Positions 8,623-16,325 of a DNA stretch of 64,000 bases are shown here, in pieces. The notes under the pieces were generated by a model. The model was not told the DNA's origin. It saw only the letters and a list, made by a program, of their open reading frames with translations, and ran no database searches. This DNA comes from Corynebacterium dentalis. GTDB lineage: Bacteria > Actinomycetota > Actinomycetes > Mycobacteriales > Mycobacteriaceae. Each line of letters starts with the position of its first letter. The stretch's first letter is position 1. A program made the position numbers and the translations under genes. Location: assembly GCF_900232865.1 (NCBI RefSeq), contig NZ_OCTS01000004.1, positions 186,001 to 250,000 on the forward strand. Direction: 5' to 3'.

Positions 8623-10008
8623 CTAATTGGCTTGGTTTTGCCAAGCCGCGTAGCTGCCTTCCAGCTCCACGATGTGGAAGCCAGCGCGGCGCAGGGCGTT
8701 CGAGACGACAGTATTGCGCGCACCGGACTGGCAGAAGGTGACGATGGTGCCGTTGTCTGGCAGCTCGTCCTGGTGCCATAGGGCCACACCGCCGGAGATG
8801 TGCTCAGCACCGGGGATGGAACCATCGGCGTACTCGGACTTTCCTCGGACATCCAGCAGCATGTCGTAGGAAGCGTCCTGGAGATCCTCCGGCTGGATGA
8901 GCTCTGGGGTAAACGTAGGCAGGCCATCGATGGACTCGGTGAAGAAACGCACCGTGTCAATGCCCACGCGGATCAGGGCGTCGCGGAATTCCGCTGCGGA
9001 TTCCTCATCCTCAGCCAGAACGATGAGATCGCGCTGTTCGGTCTCCGGATCGATGGCCCACGCAGAGAACGTGGAAGCCTTCTCGCCCATCGGGATGTTC
9101 AAAGCGCCTTGCACGGTTTCCTCGTGAACCTGCTGTTGATCGCGGGTATCGACGAAGATGGCGGAATCGCTTTCCAGCTTCTCCGCTGCCTCGCTGACGG
9201 AAAGCTCCTGGACAGCAGCGCGCGTGCCGATGATGGCTGGACCCTGCTTGTTCTGCTTCTTCATCCGTCCGAAATAAGCATCAGCATCTGGCTGGCCTTC
9301 CAGCAGCTCATCAATGAAGCCCTGCTGATCATCGGCCTCCAGGTACTTGGACCACCACGCAGACTGTCGCTCGTAGCCGACAGTAGTGCTAGGAACGGAA
9401 CCGAGCGCCTTGCCGCATGGGCTACCTGCACCGTGCGCAGGGAAGACCTGGATGTAGTCCGGCAGAGTCAGGAACTGAGTTTTCAGGCTTTCGAAGAGCT
9501 GCTTGGCTCCTTCGAAGCGGGTGTCCTCACCACCAGCGGCTTCATCCAGCAAGTCCGGTCGCCCCAGATCGCCGACGAAGACAAAGTCTCCCGTGAGCAT
9601 GTAGCCGGGGACGGACGCGGCGGCGCCATCAGTAATCAGGAAGGACAGGTGCTCAGGCGTGTGGCCCGGCGTGTGCTTGGCGGTAATGGTGATGTTTCCG
9701 AGGGTGATTTCGGAATCGTGCATGAGCCGCTCGCCCTCGAACTCGTACTGCCAGTCCTCCCCGCCTTCACCGGAGACGTAGATGGTGGCGCCGGTGGCGT
9801 CCGCTAGCTCGCGGGTACCCGAGAGGTAATCCGCGTGAATGTGGGTTTCCGCCACAGCAACGATCTTCATGTCGTTGTTCTCCGCTACCTCCAGGTACTC
9901 CTGAACATCGCGCCGCGGGTCGATAACGATGGCCTCACCCTTTTGCTGACAACCGATGAGAAAGCTCGCCTGGGACAAACCGTCTTCGTAGATTCTTTCG
10001 AATAGCAC
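8623..10008 (-). CDS. MBL-fold persulfide dioxygenase with two rhodanese domains (CstB/BlhA-like)
   Basis: 461 aa from GTG 10008 (MLFERIYEDG), preceded by AGGAAAGGAACG; the frame stays open to an ATG at 10041, but that stretch lies in the operator region and is not protein-like. Domain order: metallo-beta-lactamase domain (iron ligands in THIHADYLSG, H56/H58/D60, and HTPGHTPEH), a middle rhodanese-like domain without a catalytic Cys (VDTRDQQQVH to VRFFTE), and a C-terminal rhodanese with CQSGAR (Cys426). This is the CstB layout: persulfide oxidised to sulfite, coupled to sulfur transfer to thiosulfate. The divergent CstR-like regulator and the operator at 10041 indicate persulfide-controlled expression. 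Confidence 0.85.
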   Translation of the reverse strand: MLFERIYEDGLSQASFLIGCQQKGEAIVIDPRRDVQEYLEVAENNDMKIVAVAETHIHADYLSGTRELADATGATIYVSGEGGEDWQYEFEGERLMHDSEITLGNITITAKHTPGHTPEHLSFLITDGAAASVPGYMLTGDFVFVGDLGRPDLLDEAAGGEDTRFEGAKQLFESLKTQFLTLPDYIQVFPAHGAGSPCGKALGSVPSTTVGYERQSAWWSKYLEADDQQGFIDELLEGQPDADAYFGRMKKQNKQGPAIIGTRAAVQELSVSEAAEKLESDSAIFVDTRDQQQVHEETVQGALNIPMGEKASTFSAWAIDPETEQRDLIVLAEDEESAAEFRDALIRVGIDTVRFFTESIDGLPTFTPELIQPEDLQDASYDMLLDVRGKSEYADGSIPGAEHISGGVALWHQDELPDNGTIVTFCQSGARNTVVSNALRRAGFHIVELEGSYAAWQNQAN

Positions 10009-10040
10009 TGAACGTTCCTTTCCTCGTTTTCCTCTTCTCA

Positions 10041-10058
10041 TATACCCCCTAGGGTATA
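10041..10058. promoter_or_regulatory. CsoR/CstR-type operator 1
   Basis: TATACCCCCTAGGGTATA, a near-perfect inverted repeat of the ATACCC..GGGTAT type bound by CsoR-family repressors. It lies 33 nt before the dioxygenase start and within the divergent promoter region shared with the regulator gene. Confidence 0.75.
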
Positions 10059-10093
10059 AAACCAGCCTAGATCATCTGGCTTTGACGTTCAAG

Positions 10094-10109
10094 ATACGGC
10101 GGGGGGTAT
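10094..10109. promoter_or_regulatory. CsoR/CstR-type operator 2
   Basis: ATACGGCGGGGGGTAT, with the same ATAC..GGGTAT ends and G-run as operators 1 and 3. It is 70 nt upstream of the regulator start, where it could give autoregulation. Confidence 0.6.
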
Positions 10110-10178
10110 AGTCATTAGTCTATAAAGGCGCTCAACTATTGACGAAGCGCCACCAGCCCAATCTTCGGAAGGACGCCC

Positions 10179-10436
10179 ATGCAGCTCGAAGGCCAAGAAA
10201 TCAAGCCCATCATTAACCGTCTCAAGCGAGCTCAAGGCCAGCTCAACGCTGTGACCCGCATGATGGAAGAAGGCGCCGAGTGCGAAGATGTAGTGGTTCA
10301 GCTGGCCGCCGTATCCAAGGCGCTGGACCGCGCCGGATTCTCCATCATCGCCACCGGCCTCAAGCAGTGCACCACCGCCGAAGAGCCAGAGATTGACCAG
10401 AAGAAGCTGGAGAAGATGTTCCTCAGCTTGGCTTAG
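10179..10436 (+). CDS. cstR: CsoR-family repressor, CstR (persulfide-sensing) type
   Basis: 85 aa, all-helical DUF156/CsoR fold (NRLKRAQGQLNAVTRMME). Copper sensors use Cys-x-His-x3-Cys; here Cys35 (GAEC) and Cys64 (LKQC) have the right 29-residue spacing but the His position four before Cys64 is Gly60. Two Cys without the His is the CstR pattern, in which the thiols form di- to tetrasulfide bridges with sulfane sulfur. Its neighbours encode a persulfide dioxygenase/rhodanese and a TauE exporter, which fits CstR rather than copper. RBS AAGGA before ATG 10179. The symbol rests on this reasoning, not on a search. Confidence 0.8.
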   Translation: MQLEGQEIKPIINRLKRAQGQLNAVTRMMEEGAECEDVVVQLAAVSKALDRAGFSIIATGLKQCTTAEEPEIDQKKLEKMFLSLA

Positions 10437-10448
10437 CCACGCGATGAA

Positions 10449-11246
10449 CTAGCTAAATACCGGCAATTCCGGCACGTTTTGCACAGCAATAAAGACGGCC
10501 ACTCCGCACAGAAGTACCGCAAATCCAAGCTGCAGGGCAGATTGGCTAATGCGCTTATTAATGAAGGCGCCACCCAGCGCGCCCAAGACCGTCAGCACCA
10601 CAATCGGCCATAGGGCTCCCCACTCAATAGTGGACAGCTCTTGGTAGCGGAACACCATCGTGACCACGCTGTTGATGGCGATAACCACCAGTGATGTTCC
10701 CACCGCCACGCGCATCGACACACCCAAGACAATGGTCAGCGCCGGGACAATCACAAAGCCGCCGCCCACCCCAAACAATCCGGTCAAAAATCCCACCCCG
10801 GTAGCAGTCACGACCAGCATTGGTAGACGATTCTTCAGCTCATGGCCCGCTTCATCCCCATCGGCGGTCTCGGGGTTGGCGTCGGACGAAGAATTTCGCG
10901 CCTTGAGGAAGGTGAGTACCGCAACCACAACAAGAAGAACGGAAAAACAGGTCAGCAGCAACGGCTCGCTGATCTTGCCGTTCAGAAGCGTTCCCGCCAG
11001 CGCGCCCACTGATCCGAGCACGCCGAAGATGAGGCCCGTCCGGTAATTCACAGCACCGTTTCTATGCTGCATCACCAAGCCCGCAAGTGCGGCGGAAACC
11101 ACGATGACCAGCGAAGATATCGTTGCCTGCTGCGAGTCCTGACCCGCGCCATAGACCAGCAAAGGCACGCCCAAAATGGCACCCCCTCCCCCGAGAGCGC
11201 CCACGAGCATGCCGATGATCAAACCGCCAGCAACCGCAATAATCAT
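10449..11246 (-). CDS. TauE/SafE-family sulfite or sulfur-anion exporter
   Basis: 265 aa from ATG 11246 (GAGGA, 5 nt spacing); a GTG four codons upstream is also open. Two homologous halves of about four helices each, each with a Gly-rich entrance (ALGGGGAILGVP and GLFGVGGGFVIVPAL), separated by a hydrophilic loop of about 25 residues. TauE proteins export sulfite, sulfoacetate or related anions. Its stop is 13 nt from the stop of the repressor gene and an operator copy lies 33 nt upstream, so it is likely induced with the dioxygenase to remove sulfite or thiosulfate. Confidence 0.85.
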   Translation of the reverse strand: MIIAVAGGLIIGMLVGALGGGGAILGVPLLVYGAGQDSQQATISSLVIVVSAALAGLVMQHRNGAVNYRTGLIFGVLGSVGALAGTLLNGKISEPLLLTCFSVLLVVVAVLTFLKARNSSSDANPETADGDEAGHELKNRLPMLVVTATGVGFLTGLFGVGGGFVIVPALTIVLGVSMRVAVGTSLVVIAINSVVTMVFRYQELSTIEWGALWPIVVLTVLGALGGAFINKRISQSALQLGFAVLLCGVAVFIAVQNVPELPVFS

Positions 11247-11278
11247 GCGAATCCTCACCCTGTTTCCAGTAGATTGGA

Positions 11279-11294
11279 ATACCTAGGGGGGTAT
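11279..11294. promoter_or_regulatory. CsoR/CstR-type operator 3
   Basis: ATACCTAGGGGGGTAT, 33 nt upstream of the TauE gene and overlapping a possible -10 element (GATAAT on the minus strand). It matches operators 1 and 2 in its ends and G-run. Confidence 0.7.
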
Positions 11295-11318
11295 ATTATC
11301 AGCTGGCGGTGAGCCACA

Positions 11319-11858
11319 CTACTTCAGCTGGCCCAGAGTCTCATTGAGAGCCTCCGTGGACGAAGGATGCGTCCAAATACCATTCTTGAGCTGCGTGGCA
11401 GTGAACCCCGCGCGCATCGCGAGAGCAACCAAATTGATGACTTCCTGCGAATCAACGTGGAACAACCGCGCGCCCAAGATCTCGTCGGTGGAGGCATCCA
11501 CCACAAACTTGATCAGACCACGTGGATCATTCACGGCCTTGGGGCGAGGCATGGCCTTGATCTTGGCCACTTCCTGGACCGCCACCTTGATATCGCGGCC
11601 TTCCTCGCGCGCTTGGGTTTCCGTGATGCCCACGGAGGACAGCGCAGGAGTGATGAAGATGGTGGCTGGCACGGCCACTCGATGGGTTGTCTGGCGCACC
11701 CCTTCGGCCTCGGACTGTCCTATGAGCTGATCCTGAACCGCACGGAAATCATCCAGGGAAAGGTAGGTCTGCTAATGTCCGCCGGTTACATCGCCATTGG
11801 CGAGGGTGTTTTTGCCGCCCTTGCCCCAACCGATCAGGCGACATCGACGTTGAGCGTT
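11319..11858 (-). pseudogene. Relic of a pyridine nucleotide-disulfide oxidoreductase (RclA/MerA-like)
   Basis: The last 126 codons encode a complete-looking C-terminal dimerisation domain (VAVPATIFITPALSSVGIT, then GARLFHVDSQEVINLVALAM and HPSSTEALNE). Upstream in the same frame comes SLDDFRAVQDQL, then a TAG at about 11774, then NGDVTGG, and directly before that the N-terminal FAD motif as LIGWGKGGKNTLA. In intact relatives roughly 280 residues separate these two pieces. The VDVA that should precede the FAD motif is in another frame, consistent with a 1-nt loss near 11835. So the gene has lost its middle and carries a stop and a frameshift. It lies just upstream of the TauE gene on the same strand and may once have belonged to the sulfur module. 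Confidence 0.85.
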
Positions 11859-11958
11859 TCGGAACTGGTGTGTGCTGGATCGCTTATACATCTCTTGCTA
11901 GCGATTCTTCTAAATCAGTTGTTCTGTTAGCACTGAAGCTGCTTCTTAGACACTTCGC

Positions 11959-12004
11959 CCAAAAAACGAAAGAACCCCAGGAAGAAACTATGTTCTACCT
12001 GGGG
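11959..12004 (-). terminator. Terminator after tRNA-Arg(ACG)
   Basis: Stem CCCCAGG / CCTGGGG (11975-11981 with 11998-12004), followed on the minus strand by TTCTTTCGTTTTTTGGG. It lies 7 nt beyond the tRNA 3' end. Confidence 0.7.
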
Positions 12005-12010
12005 CGATTG

Positions 12011-12083
12011 TGCGCCCGGAGGGATTCGAACCCCCAACCTTCTGATCCGTAGTCAGATGCTCTATCCGTTGAGCTACGGGCGC
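12011..12083 (-). tRNA. tRNA-Arg(ACG)
   Basis: 73 nt, GCGCCCG acceptor, anticodon loop CTACGGA (anticodon ACG), T arm GGGTTCGAATCCC, discriminator A, CCA not encoded. A34 should be converted to inosine by the TadA encoded at 6307-6828. Confidence 0.95.
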
Positions 12084-12098
12084 AGCCGTTGGCGCATA

Positions 12099-12114
12099 TC
12101 ACGTGTTCACGTGA
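12099..12114. promoter_or_regulatory. Perfect palindrome upstream of tRNA-Arg
   Basis: TCACGTG-TT-CACGTGA, 7-bp arms, 16 nt upstream of the tRNA 5' end. This is close to where a promoter or operator would be, but no factor can be named. Confidence 0.35.
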
Positions 12115-12390
12115 CGTGCTGTGCAACGAGGAATTACTTTACACACACCGCCGTGCTTCTACAAAATTCCGGCTCGCACAGGCTCTCACCTGCGCAAAGC
12201 AAATGTCAAAAGACTTTGGCCGCAAATAAAAACAACTCCGACAGAGCACATCCGCGGGCACAATCCCAGCGAACCACCACAGGCGCACCACACGCCCCAC
12301 AACACTGCTCGCTGCTGTTAATCCCAGACCTCACCACAAGTTACTGGGCAGCTTTTGGGCAGCTCACACGGTTATGCTCTGTCGAAGTTG
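12115..12390. other. Non-coding stretch between two tRNA genes
   Basis: About 280 nt without a credible gene on either strand; the short open frames show no protein-like composition. It presumably holds the tRNA-Arg promoter at its left end and the space downstream of tRNA-Ser(GCU). I see no U-rich hairpin for the latter. Confidence 0.5.
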
Positions 12391-12475
12391 CGGAGGCGAC
12401 AGGATTTGAACCTGCGGTCCCTTGCGGGACAACTCCTTAGCAGGGAGCCCCATTCGGCCGCTCTGGCACGCCTCC
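12391..12475 (-). tRNA. tRNA-Ser(GCU)
   Basis: Class II tRNA. GGAGGCG pairs with CGCCTCC, discriminator G, anticodon loop CTGCTAA (anticodon GCT), variable arm TTGTCCCGCAAGGGACCGC, T arm GGTTCAAATCC. CCA is not encoded (GCAAC follows). Confidence 0.95.
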
Positions 12476-12586
12476 AGGTCAGAAGTTTTCATGCGAAATC
12501 TCCGTTTGACCGTTACTCAGAGTACACAACGCCCGCGTGCGCCACCAAAACACCCCAGTGCGGAAATCTGCGGTTATGGTTAGGGC

Positions 12587-13660
12587 ATGATTCGCCCAGA
12601 TCTCACGTCACTCCCCGCCTATGTTCCGGGCACCACTGTGCCGGGTGCGCTCAAGTTGGCTTCCAATGAGTCTTCCCTGGCTCCCCTGCCTTCGGTCGCT
12701 GAATTCATTTCGGAGACCACCGAATCCCTCAACCGCTATCCGGACATGGCTGCGGTGGATATCCGTGGCGAGCTGGCCACGTTTGTTCAGCAGCGCGACA
12801 ACGTACAAATCCCGCTGACGTGGAACAACGTCTCAGTGGGCAATGGCTCTTCAGCGCTATGCCTGCAGTCCATCCAAGCCACCTGCGCCGCCGGCGATGA
12901 AGTTCTTTTCGCATGGCGCAGCTTCGAGGCCTACCCCATCTTGGCGAAGATCGCCGCGGCGGTGCCGGTTCAGGTGCCACTGGATGCCGAGGGTAAGCAT
13001 GATTTGGAGGCCATGGCTGAGGCCATCACCGAGCGCACCCGCCTGATTTTCGTCTGTAACCCGAACAACCCCACGGGAACCACCGTGACGGTGGACGAGT
13101 TCCGTGACTTCATGAGCAAGGTTCCCGGAGAGGTCCAGGTGGTGCTGGATGAGGCCTACACCGAGTACGACCGCACGGGCACCAGCCCTGGCGCTTTCTT
13201 GCTGGACGAGTACGAAAATCTCGCCATCTGCCGCACGTTCTCCAAGGCATATGGCCTGGCAGGGCTGCGTCTGGGATACATCATCGGTGCAGAAGAATTC
13301 ATCGGCACGGTCAACAAGGTCGGTATTCCGTTTGGCGTGAATGCAGTGGCACAGGCGGCGGGTTTGGCGTCGCTCAAGGCACAAGAGGAACTGACGGAAA
13401 GGGTGGAGGCGACCGTCCAACAACGGGAACGAGTCAGCCAGGCGCTGGGCGAGCGCGCGCTGCCCAGCGAGGCGAATTTCGTATGGCTGCCACTGGGGGA
13501 AAAGGCGGTGGATCTGGACACGGCGATGAAGAAGCGCGGGATTATTCCGCGCTGTTTTCCCGGCGAGGGCGTGCGCATCACCATCACCACGGAAGATGAG
13601 ATGGACCAGCTGATGAAAGTGCTTCCGGAGGCGCTGGACGAACTGGACAACGGGAGCTAG
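12587..13660 (+). CDS. pat: Aromatic amino acid / histidinol-phosphate aminotransferase
   Basis: 357 aa, fold type I PLP aminotransferase of the HisC/Pat group. Visible: KLASNESSLAPLP (residues 24-36), VCNPNNPTGT, VLDEAYTEY with the PLP-binding Asp and Tyr, TFSKAYGLAGLRLGY with the Schiff-base Lys, and a C-terminal Arg in GEGVRIT. Actinobacterial Pat/HisC2 proteins transaminate aromatic 2-oxo acids or prephenate. With tyrA 4 kb away this suggests the arogenate or phenylpyruvate step; histidinol phosphate remains possible. Its 3' end is 4 nt from the next gene. Confidence 0.88.
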   Translation: MIRPDLTSLPAYVPGTTVPGALKLASNESSLAPLPSVAEFISETTESLNRYPDMAAVDIRGELATFVQQRDNVQIPLTWNNVSVGNGSSALCLQSIQATCAAGDEVLFAWRSFEAYPILAKIAAAVPVQVPLDAEGKHDLEAMAEAITERTRLIFVCNPNNPTGTTVTVDEFRDFMSKVPGEVQVVLDEAYTEYDRTGTSPGAFLLDEYENLAICRTFSKAYGLAGLRLGYIIGAEEFIGTVNKVGIPFGVNAVAQAAGLASLKAQEELTERVEATVQQRERVSQALGERALPSEANFVWLPLGEKAVDLDTAMKKRGIIPRCFPGEGVRITITTEDEMDQLMKVLPEALDELDNGS

Positions 13661-13664
13661 TTCG

Positions 13665-14132
13665 TTGAGTTCCGATTCCGCTGTGCCTGCCTACCGGACC
13701 ACCACGCAATACAAGGCGCTGGTGAACATGCTGAAAACGGTGCGCGCCGGCATCCGCGATTCCAGTCTGGATAAGTCCACCGCGGAGCTGATGAATCTGT
13801 TGTCTAGCAGTATAAATGGATGCGAAGACTGCTGGGCCACACACTCTCGCGAGGCGCGTCGGCTGGGTGTGGATGAGCAGAAGATGCAGATTCTGCAGTA
13901 TATGGAGCCGCGCGCTGCGATGCGCCACGAAGTTTTCTCTGCCTCCGAGCAAGCCGCTTTGTTCTTCACCTTTGCGTTCACCGTGCCCGCCGAGGGTTTG
14001 ATCGCGGAGGCTCGGCGTGAGGCATCGCAGTACTTTTCCTCCGCACAGCTGACCACGATGGAGTGGCTGACCATCGCCATCAACAGCTTCAACCGCATCA
14101 CCATTGCCCACGAGGATGATGCCGATGCGTGA
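13665..14132 (+). CDS. Carboxymuconolactone decarboxylase / AhpD-like protein
   Basis: 155 aa from a TTG start with GGGAG 8 nt upstream. The AhpD-type CxxC-x3-H centre is clear: NGCEDCWATHSREARRLG (residues 50-67). Helical throughout, with SASEQAALFFTFAFTV as second core helix. Proteins of this group reduce peroxides or peroxiredoxins through the Cys pair. Probably co-transcribed with pat (4 nt) and the next gene (8 nt overlap). The partner is unknown. Confidence 0.8.
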   Translation: MSSDSAVPAYRTTTQYKALVNMLKTVRAGIRDSSLDKSTAELMNLLSSSINGCEDCWATHSREARRLGVDEQKMQILQYMEPRAAMRHEVFSASEQAALFFTFAFTVPAEGLIAEARREASQYFSSAQLTTMEWLTIAINSFNRITIAHEDDADA

Positions 14133-14892
14133 TCCGCAGCGCATCCCTGACGTTTTGAGTGAGCTCGCCCGCACCTGGGAGGCTCAACCGGACGTGACGT
14201 TGGCGCATGTGTGGGCACAGTTGGAGGCGCGTGGGGTGGCGCTGAATTCCTCTGACGTTGAGGTGGTGGAGGCGCTGCGTGCCGTGCGGCATGATTTCCC
14301 GCTTTCTCTTTCTTTTCCCGACGCCACTTCTGACCAGCCCGCCTGTGTCCTCATCGAGACAGAGGGGCCGGTTCGTCGCGTGAGTCTGAACTTTGTGGGG
14401 GATGAGGCATGGATTGTGGTCCGCACCCCGAGAACATCGGGGAAAGCGCGCGGGCGCGGAGGTTCCAGCAACCTAGGAGAGGAACCTCAGCCCGGTGTGT
14501 GGCAGGTCTCTGAACTGGTGAACTGCCAAGCTGGGCTGCCGCTTCAGGCCAAGGATCTGGACGGGATCACGCATCGGCTCGGGGTGATCCGGCAGATTCG
14601 GGTGATGGAGTCAGAGACCAGTTACATCGATGCTGCACAGAATTCCCTGGATGGTACAACTCGTGACAGATGGCCCGGGGAAACCTATTTGGTGCAGCTA
14701 GCAGATGCCACGACCGTGCTCATCGGGCAAACACTGCGTATGTGGGAGCAAGACAGGCGCGAAGTGTACGTATCTGCCATTACGTGGACGAGGCTAGATA
14801 ATTGCACCGTGGGGTCACCGCTAGAACTCACCGATGCTGCAGGGGTTTCGCGAAAGTTCAATGTCATTACCCGCATTCTTCGCGCTAGCTAA
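14125..14892 (+). CDS. Protein of unknown function
   Basis: 255 aa starting MRDPQRIPDVLSELARTW; ATG 14125 overlaps the upstream stop (ATGCGTGA) and has GAGG 9 nt before it. The N-terminal 60 residues look helical (LAHVWAQLEARGVALNSSDVEVVEALR), the rest is beta-rich, with two similar strands of the type YLVQLADATTVLIG and SAITWTRLDNC. No signal peptide, membrane segment or known catalytic motif is seen. A CGACGCCA motif copy is at 14313-14326. I do not recognise the family. Confidence 0.7.
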   Translation: MRDPQRIPDVLSELARTWEAQPDVTLAHVWAQLEARGVALNSSDVEVVEALRAVRHDFPLSLSFPDATSDQPACVLIETEGPVRRVSLNFVGDEAWIVVRTPRTSGKARGRGGSSNLGEEPQPGVWQVSELVNCQAGLPLQAKDLDGITHRLGVIRQIRVMESETSYIDAAQNSLDGTTRDRWPGETYLVQLADATTVLIGQTLRMWEQDRREVYVSAITWTRLDNCTVGSPLELTDAAGVSRKFNVITRILRAS

Positions 14893-15050
14893 GTAGCAAA
14901 GTTGCCTTCAACCACTCAGGCATGCACAAATACCCCGCCCGGAAGTGCCACCGGGCAACTCACGACCTGAGGAAACTCAAATCGGATGGCAGTTCCGGGG
15001 GATAATTGTGCAAAACAGTTAATCAATTGTCCATCAAGGCGCCCCAGACT

Positions 15051-15082
15051 TAACAAAACCCCAGCTCATTGCTGAACTGGGG
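15051..15082 (-). terminator. Terminator after tRNA-Ser(UGA)
   Basis: CCCCAG..CTGGGG stem extended by TCA/TGA around a TTGC loop (15059-15082), then TTTTGTTAAG on the minus strand. It is 9 nt past the tRNA 3' end. Confidence 0.8.
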
Positions 15083-15091
15083 AAATGTATT

Positions 15092-15179
15092 TGGCGGAAG
15101 TAGAGGGATTTGAACCCCCGGATGGTCTCCCATCGCTTGTTTTCAAGACAAGTGCATTCGGCCGCTCTGCCATACTTCC
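15092..15179 (-). tRNA. tRNA-Ser(UGA)
   Basis: Class II tRNA of 88 nt. GGAAGTA pairs with TACTTCC, discriminator G and encoded CCA; anticodon loop CTTGAAA (anticodon TGA), variable arm CGATGGGAGACCATCC, T arm GGGTTCAAATCCC. It is the third tRNA-Ser of the window. Confidence 0.95.
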
Positions 15180-15252
15180 TTGGGACCGCTCGAAACGGTG
15201 CCATCACACAATACCCCACGGGCTTGTCTCGTCGTTAGTTAGTGTGGGGAGC

Positions 15253-16266
15253 ATGGAGCACACCACCGAACACACCATGCACGCCATCATCCAGACAGAC
15301 GCGGAAGATCCCTCAGCGCTGTCGTGGCAGCAAGCACCGATACCGGAACTGAAAGACGGCGAAGCACTAGTGGAGATGAAATTCGCCGGATTAAACCGCG
15401 CGGATACCCTCCAGGCCGCCGGTCACTACCCGCCTCCGGCGGGGGTTACGGAGATCATCGGGTTAGAGGGAAGTGGCGTCGTTAAGGAAGCAAACGGCAC
15501 CACCCGACCAGACGGAACACCATGGAAAAACGGCGACCACGTGGGCGTCCTACTTTCCGGAGGTGGCTACGCGCAGTACGCGGCCGTTCCGCAAGGCCAG
15601 CTCCTTCCCCTGCCGGAGGGCTTTAACCTGCAGCAAACGGCCAGCGTCATTGAGGTGGCCTGCACGGTGTGGTCAAACATTATGCTCACCGCGCATGTTA
15701 AAGAGGGCGACACTGTGCTGTTTCACGGTGGCGCGGGCGGCATCGGCATCTTCGGCATTCAGCTGGCCAAGGAGCTCGGCGCCACGGTGGCAGTCACCGC
15801 GGGATCTGCAGAAAAGCTGGAGACCTGTAAAAAATACGGCGCGGACATTCTCATCAACTACAAGGAAGAGGACTTCGCCGAGGTGCTCAAGGAGTACGGC
15901 GGCGCGGACGTGATCTTGGACATCATCGGCGCTAAATACCTGGACGGCAACGTCAGCGCGCTGGCCAAGGACGGACACATCGTCATCATCGGCATGCAGG
16001 GTGGTGTGAAGGGCGAACTCAACATCGGCAAGCTGCTGAGCAAGCGCGGAAACATCAGCGGCACTGGCCTGCGCTACCGGGATAAAGAAGATAAGGCGCG
16101 GATCGTGGAGGACACGGTGAACAACGTGTGGCCCATGCTCGCCGATGGGCGGATCACGCACCACATCGACCGCGTGATGCCCGTCAAGGACGTCCCGGCG
16201 GCGCACAAAGCCCTGCTCGATGGGGAAATCACCGGCAAGGTTGTGCTGGAGATTCCCAGTGCTTAG
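15253..16266 (+). CDS. NAD(P)H:quinone oxidoreductase (zeta-crystallin type)
   Basis: 337 aa from ATG 15253 (GGGGAG just upstream); the frame runs back through the tRNA-Ser gene and is not coding there. Zinc-free medium-chain dehydrogenase: LNRADTLQAAGHYPPPAGV (residues 41-59), nucleotide-binding GGAGGIGIFGIQLAKELGA, and GGVKGELNIGKLLSKR near the C-terminus. It reduces quinones or reactive carbonyls with NADPH. The position next to an aminotransferase-fold gene matches Rv3777-Rv3778c of M. tuberculosis. ATG 15277 (MHAIIQ) is an alternative start. Confidence 0.88.
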   Translation: MEHTTEHTMHAIIQTDAEDPSALSWQQAPIPELKDGEALVEMKFAGLNRADTLQAAGHYPPPAGVTEIIGLEGSGVVKEANGTTRPDGTPWKNGDHVGVLLSGGGYAQYAAVPQGQLLPLPEGFNLQQTASVIEVACTVWSNIMLTAHVKEGDTVLFHGGAGGIGIFGIQLAKELGATVAVTAGSAEKLETCKKYGADILINYKEEDFAEVLKEYGGADVILDIIGAKYLDGNVSALAKDGHIVIIGMQGGVKGELNIGKLLSKRGNISGTGLRYRDKEDKARIVEDTVNNVWPMLADGRITHHIDRVMPVKDVPAAHKALLDGEITGKVVLEIPSA

Positions 16267-16325
16267 CAACAGATAATTCTGCAGCCGCAGGAAACGAGTT
16301 CGGGGAAATCTGTATCGTCGAAAGC

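Noticed and set aside
14937-14956. Hairpin GCCCGG..CCGGGC after the unknown gene at 14125
   Set aside because: No T-run follows on either strand, so I did not call it a terminator.
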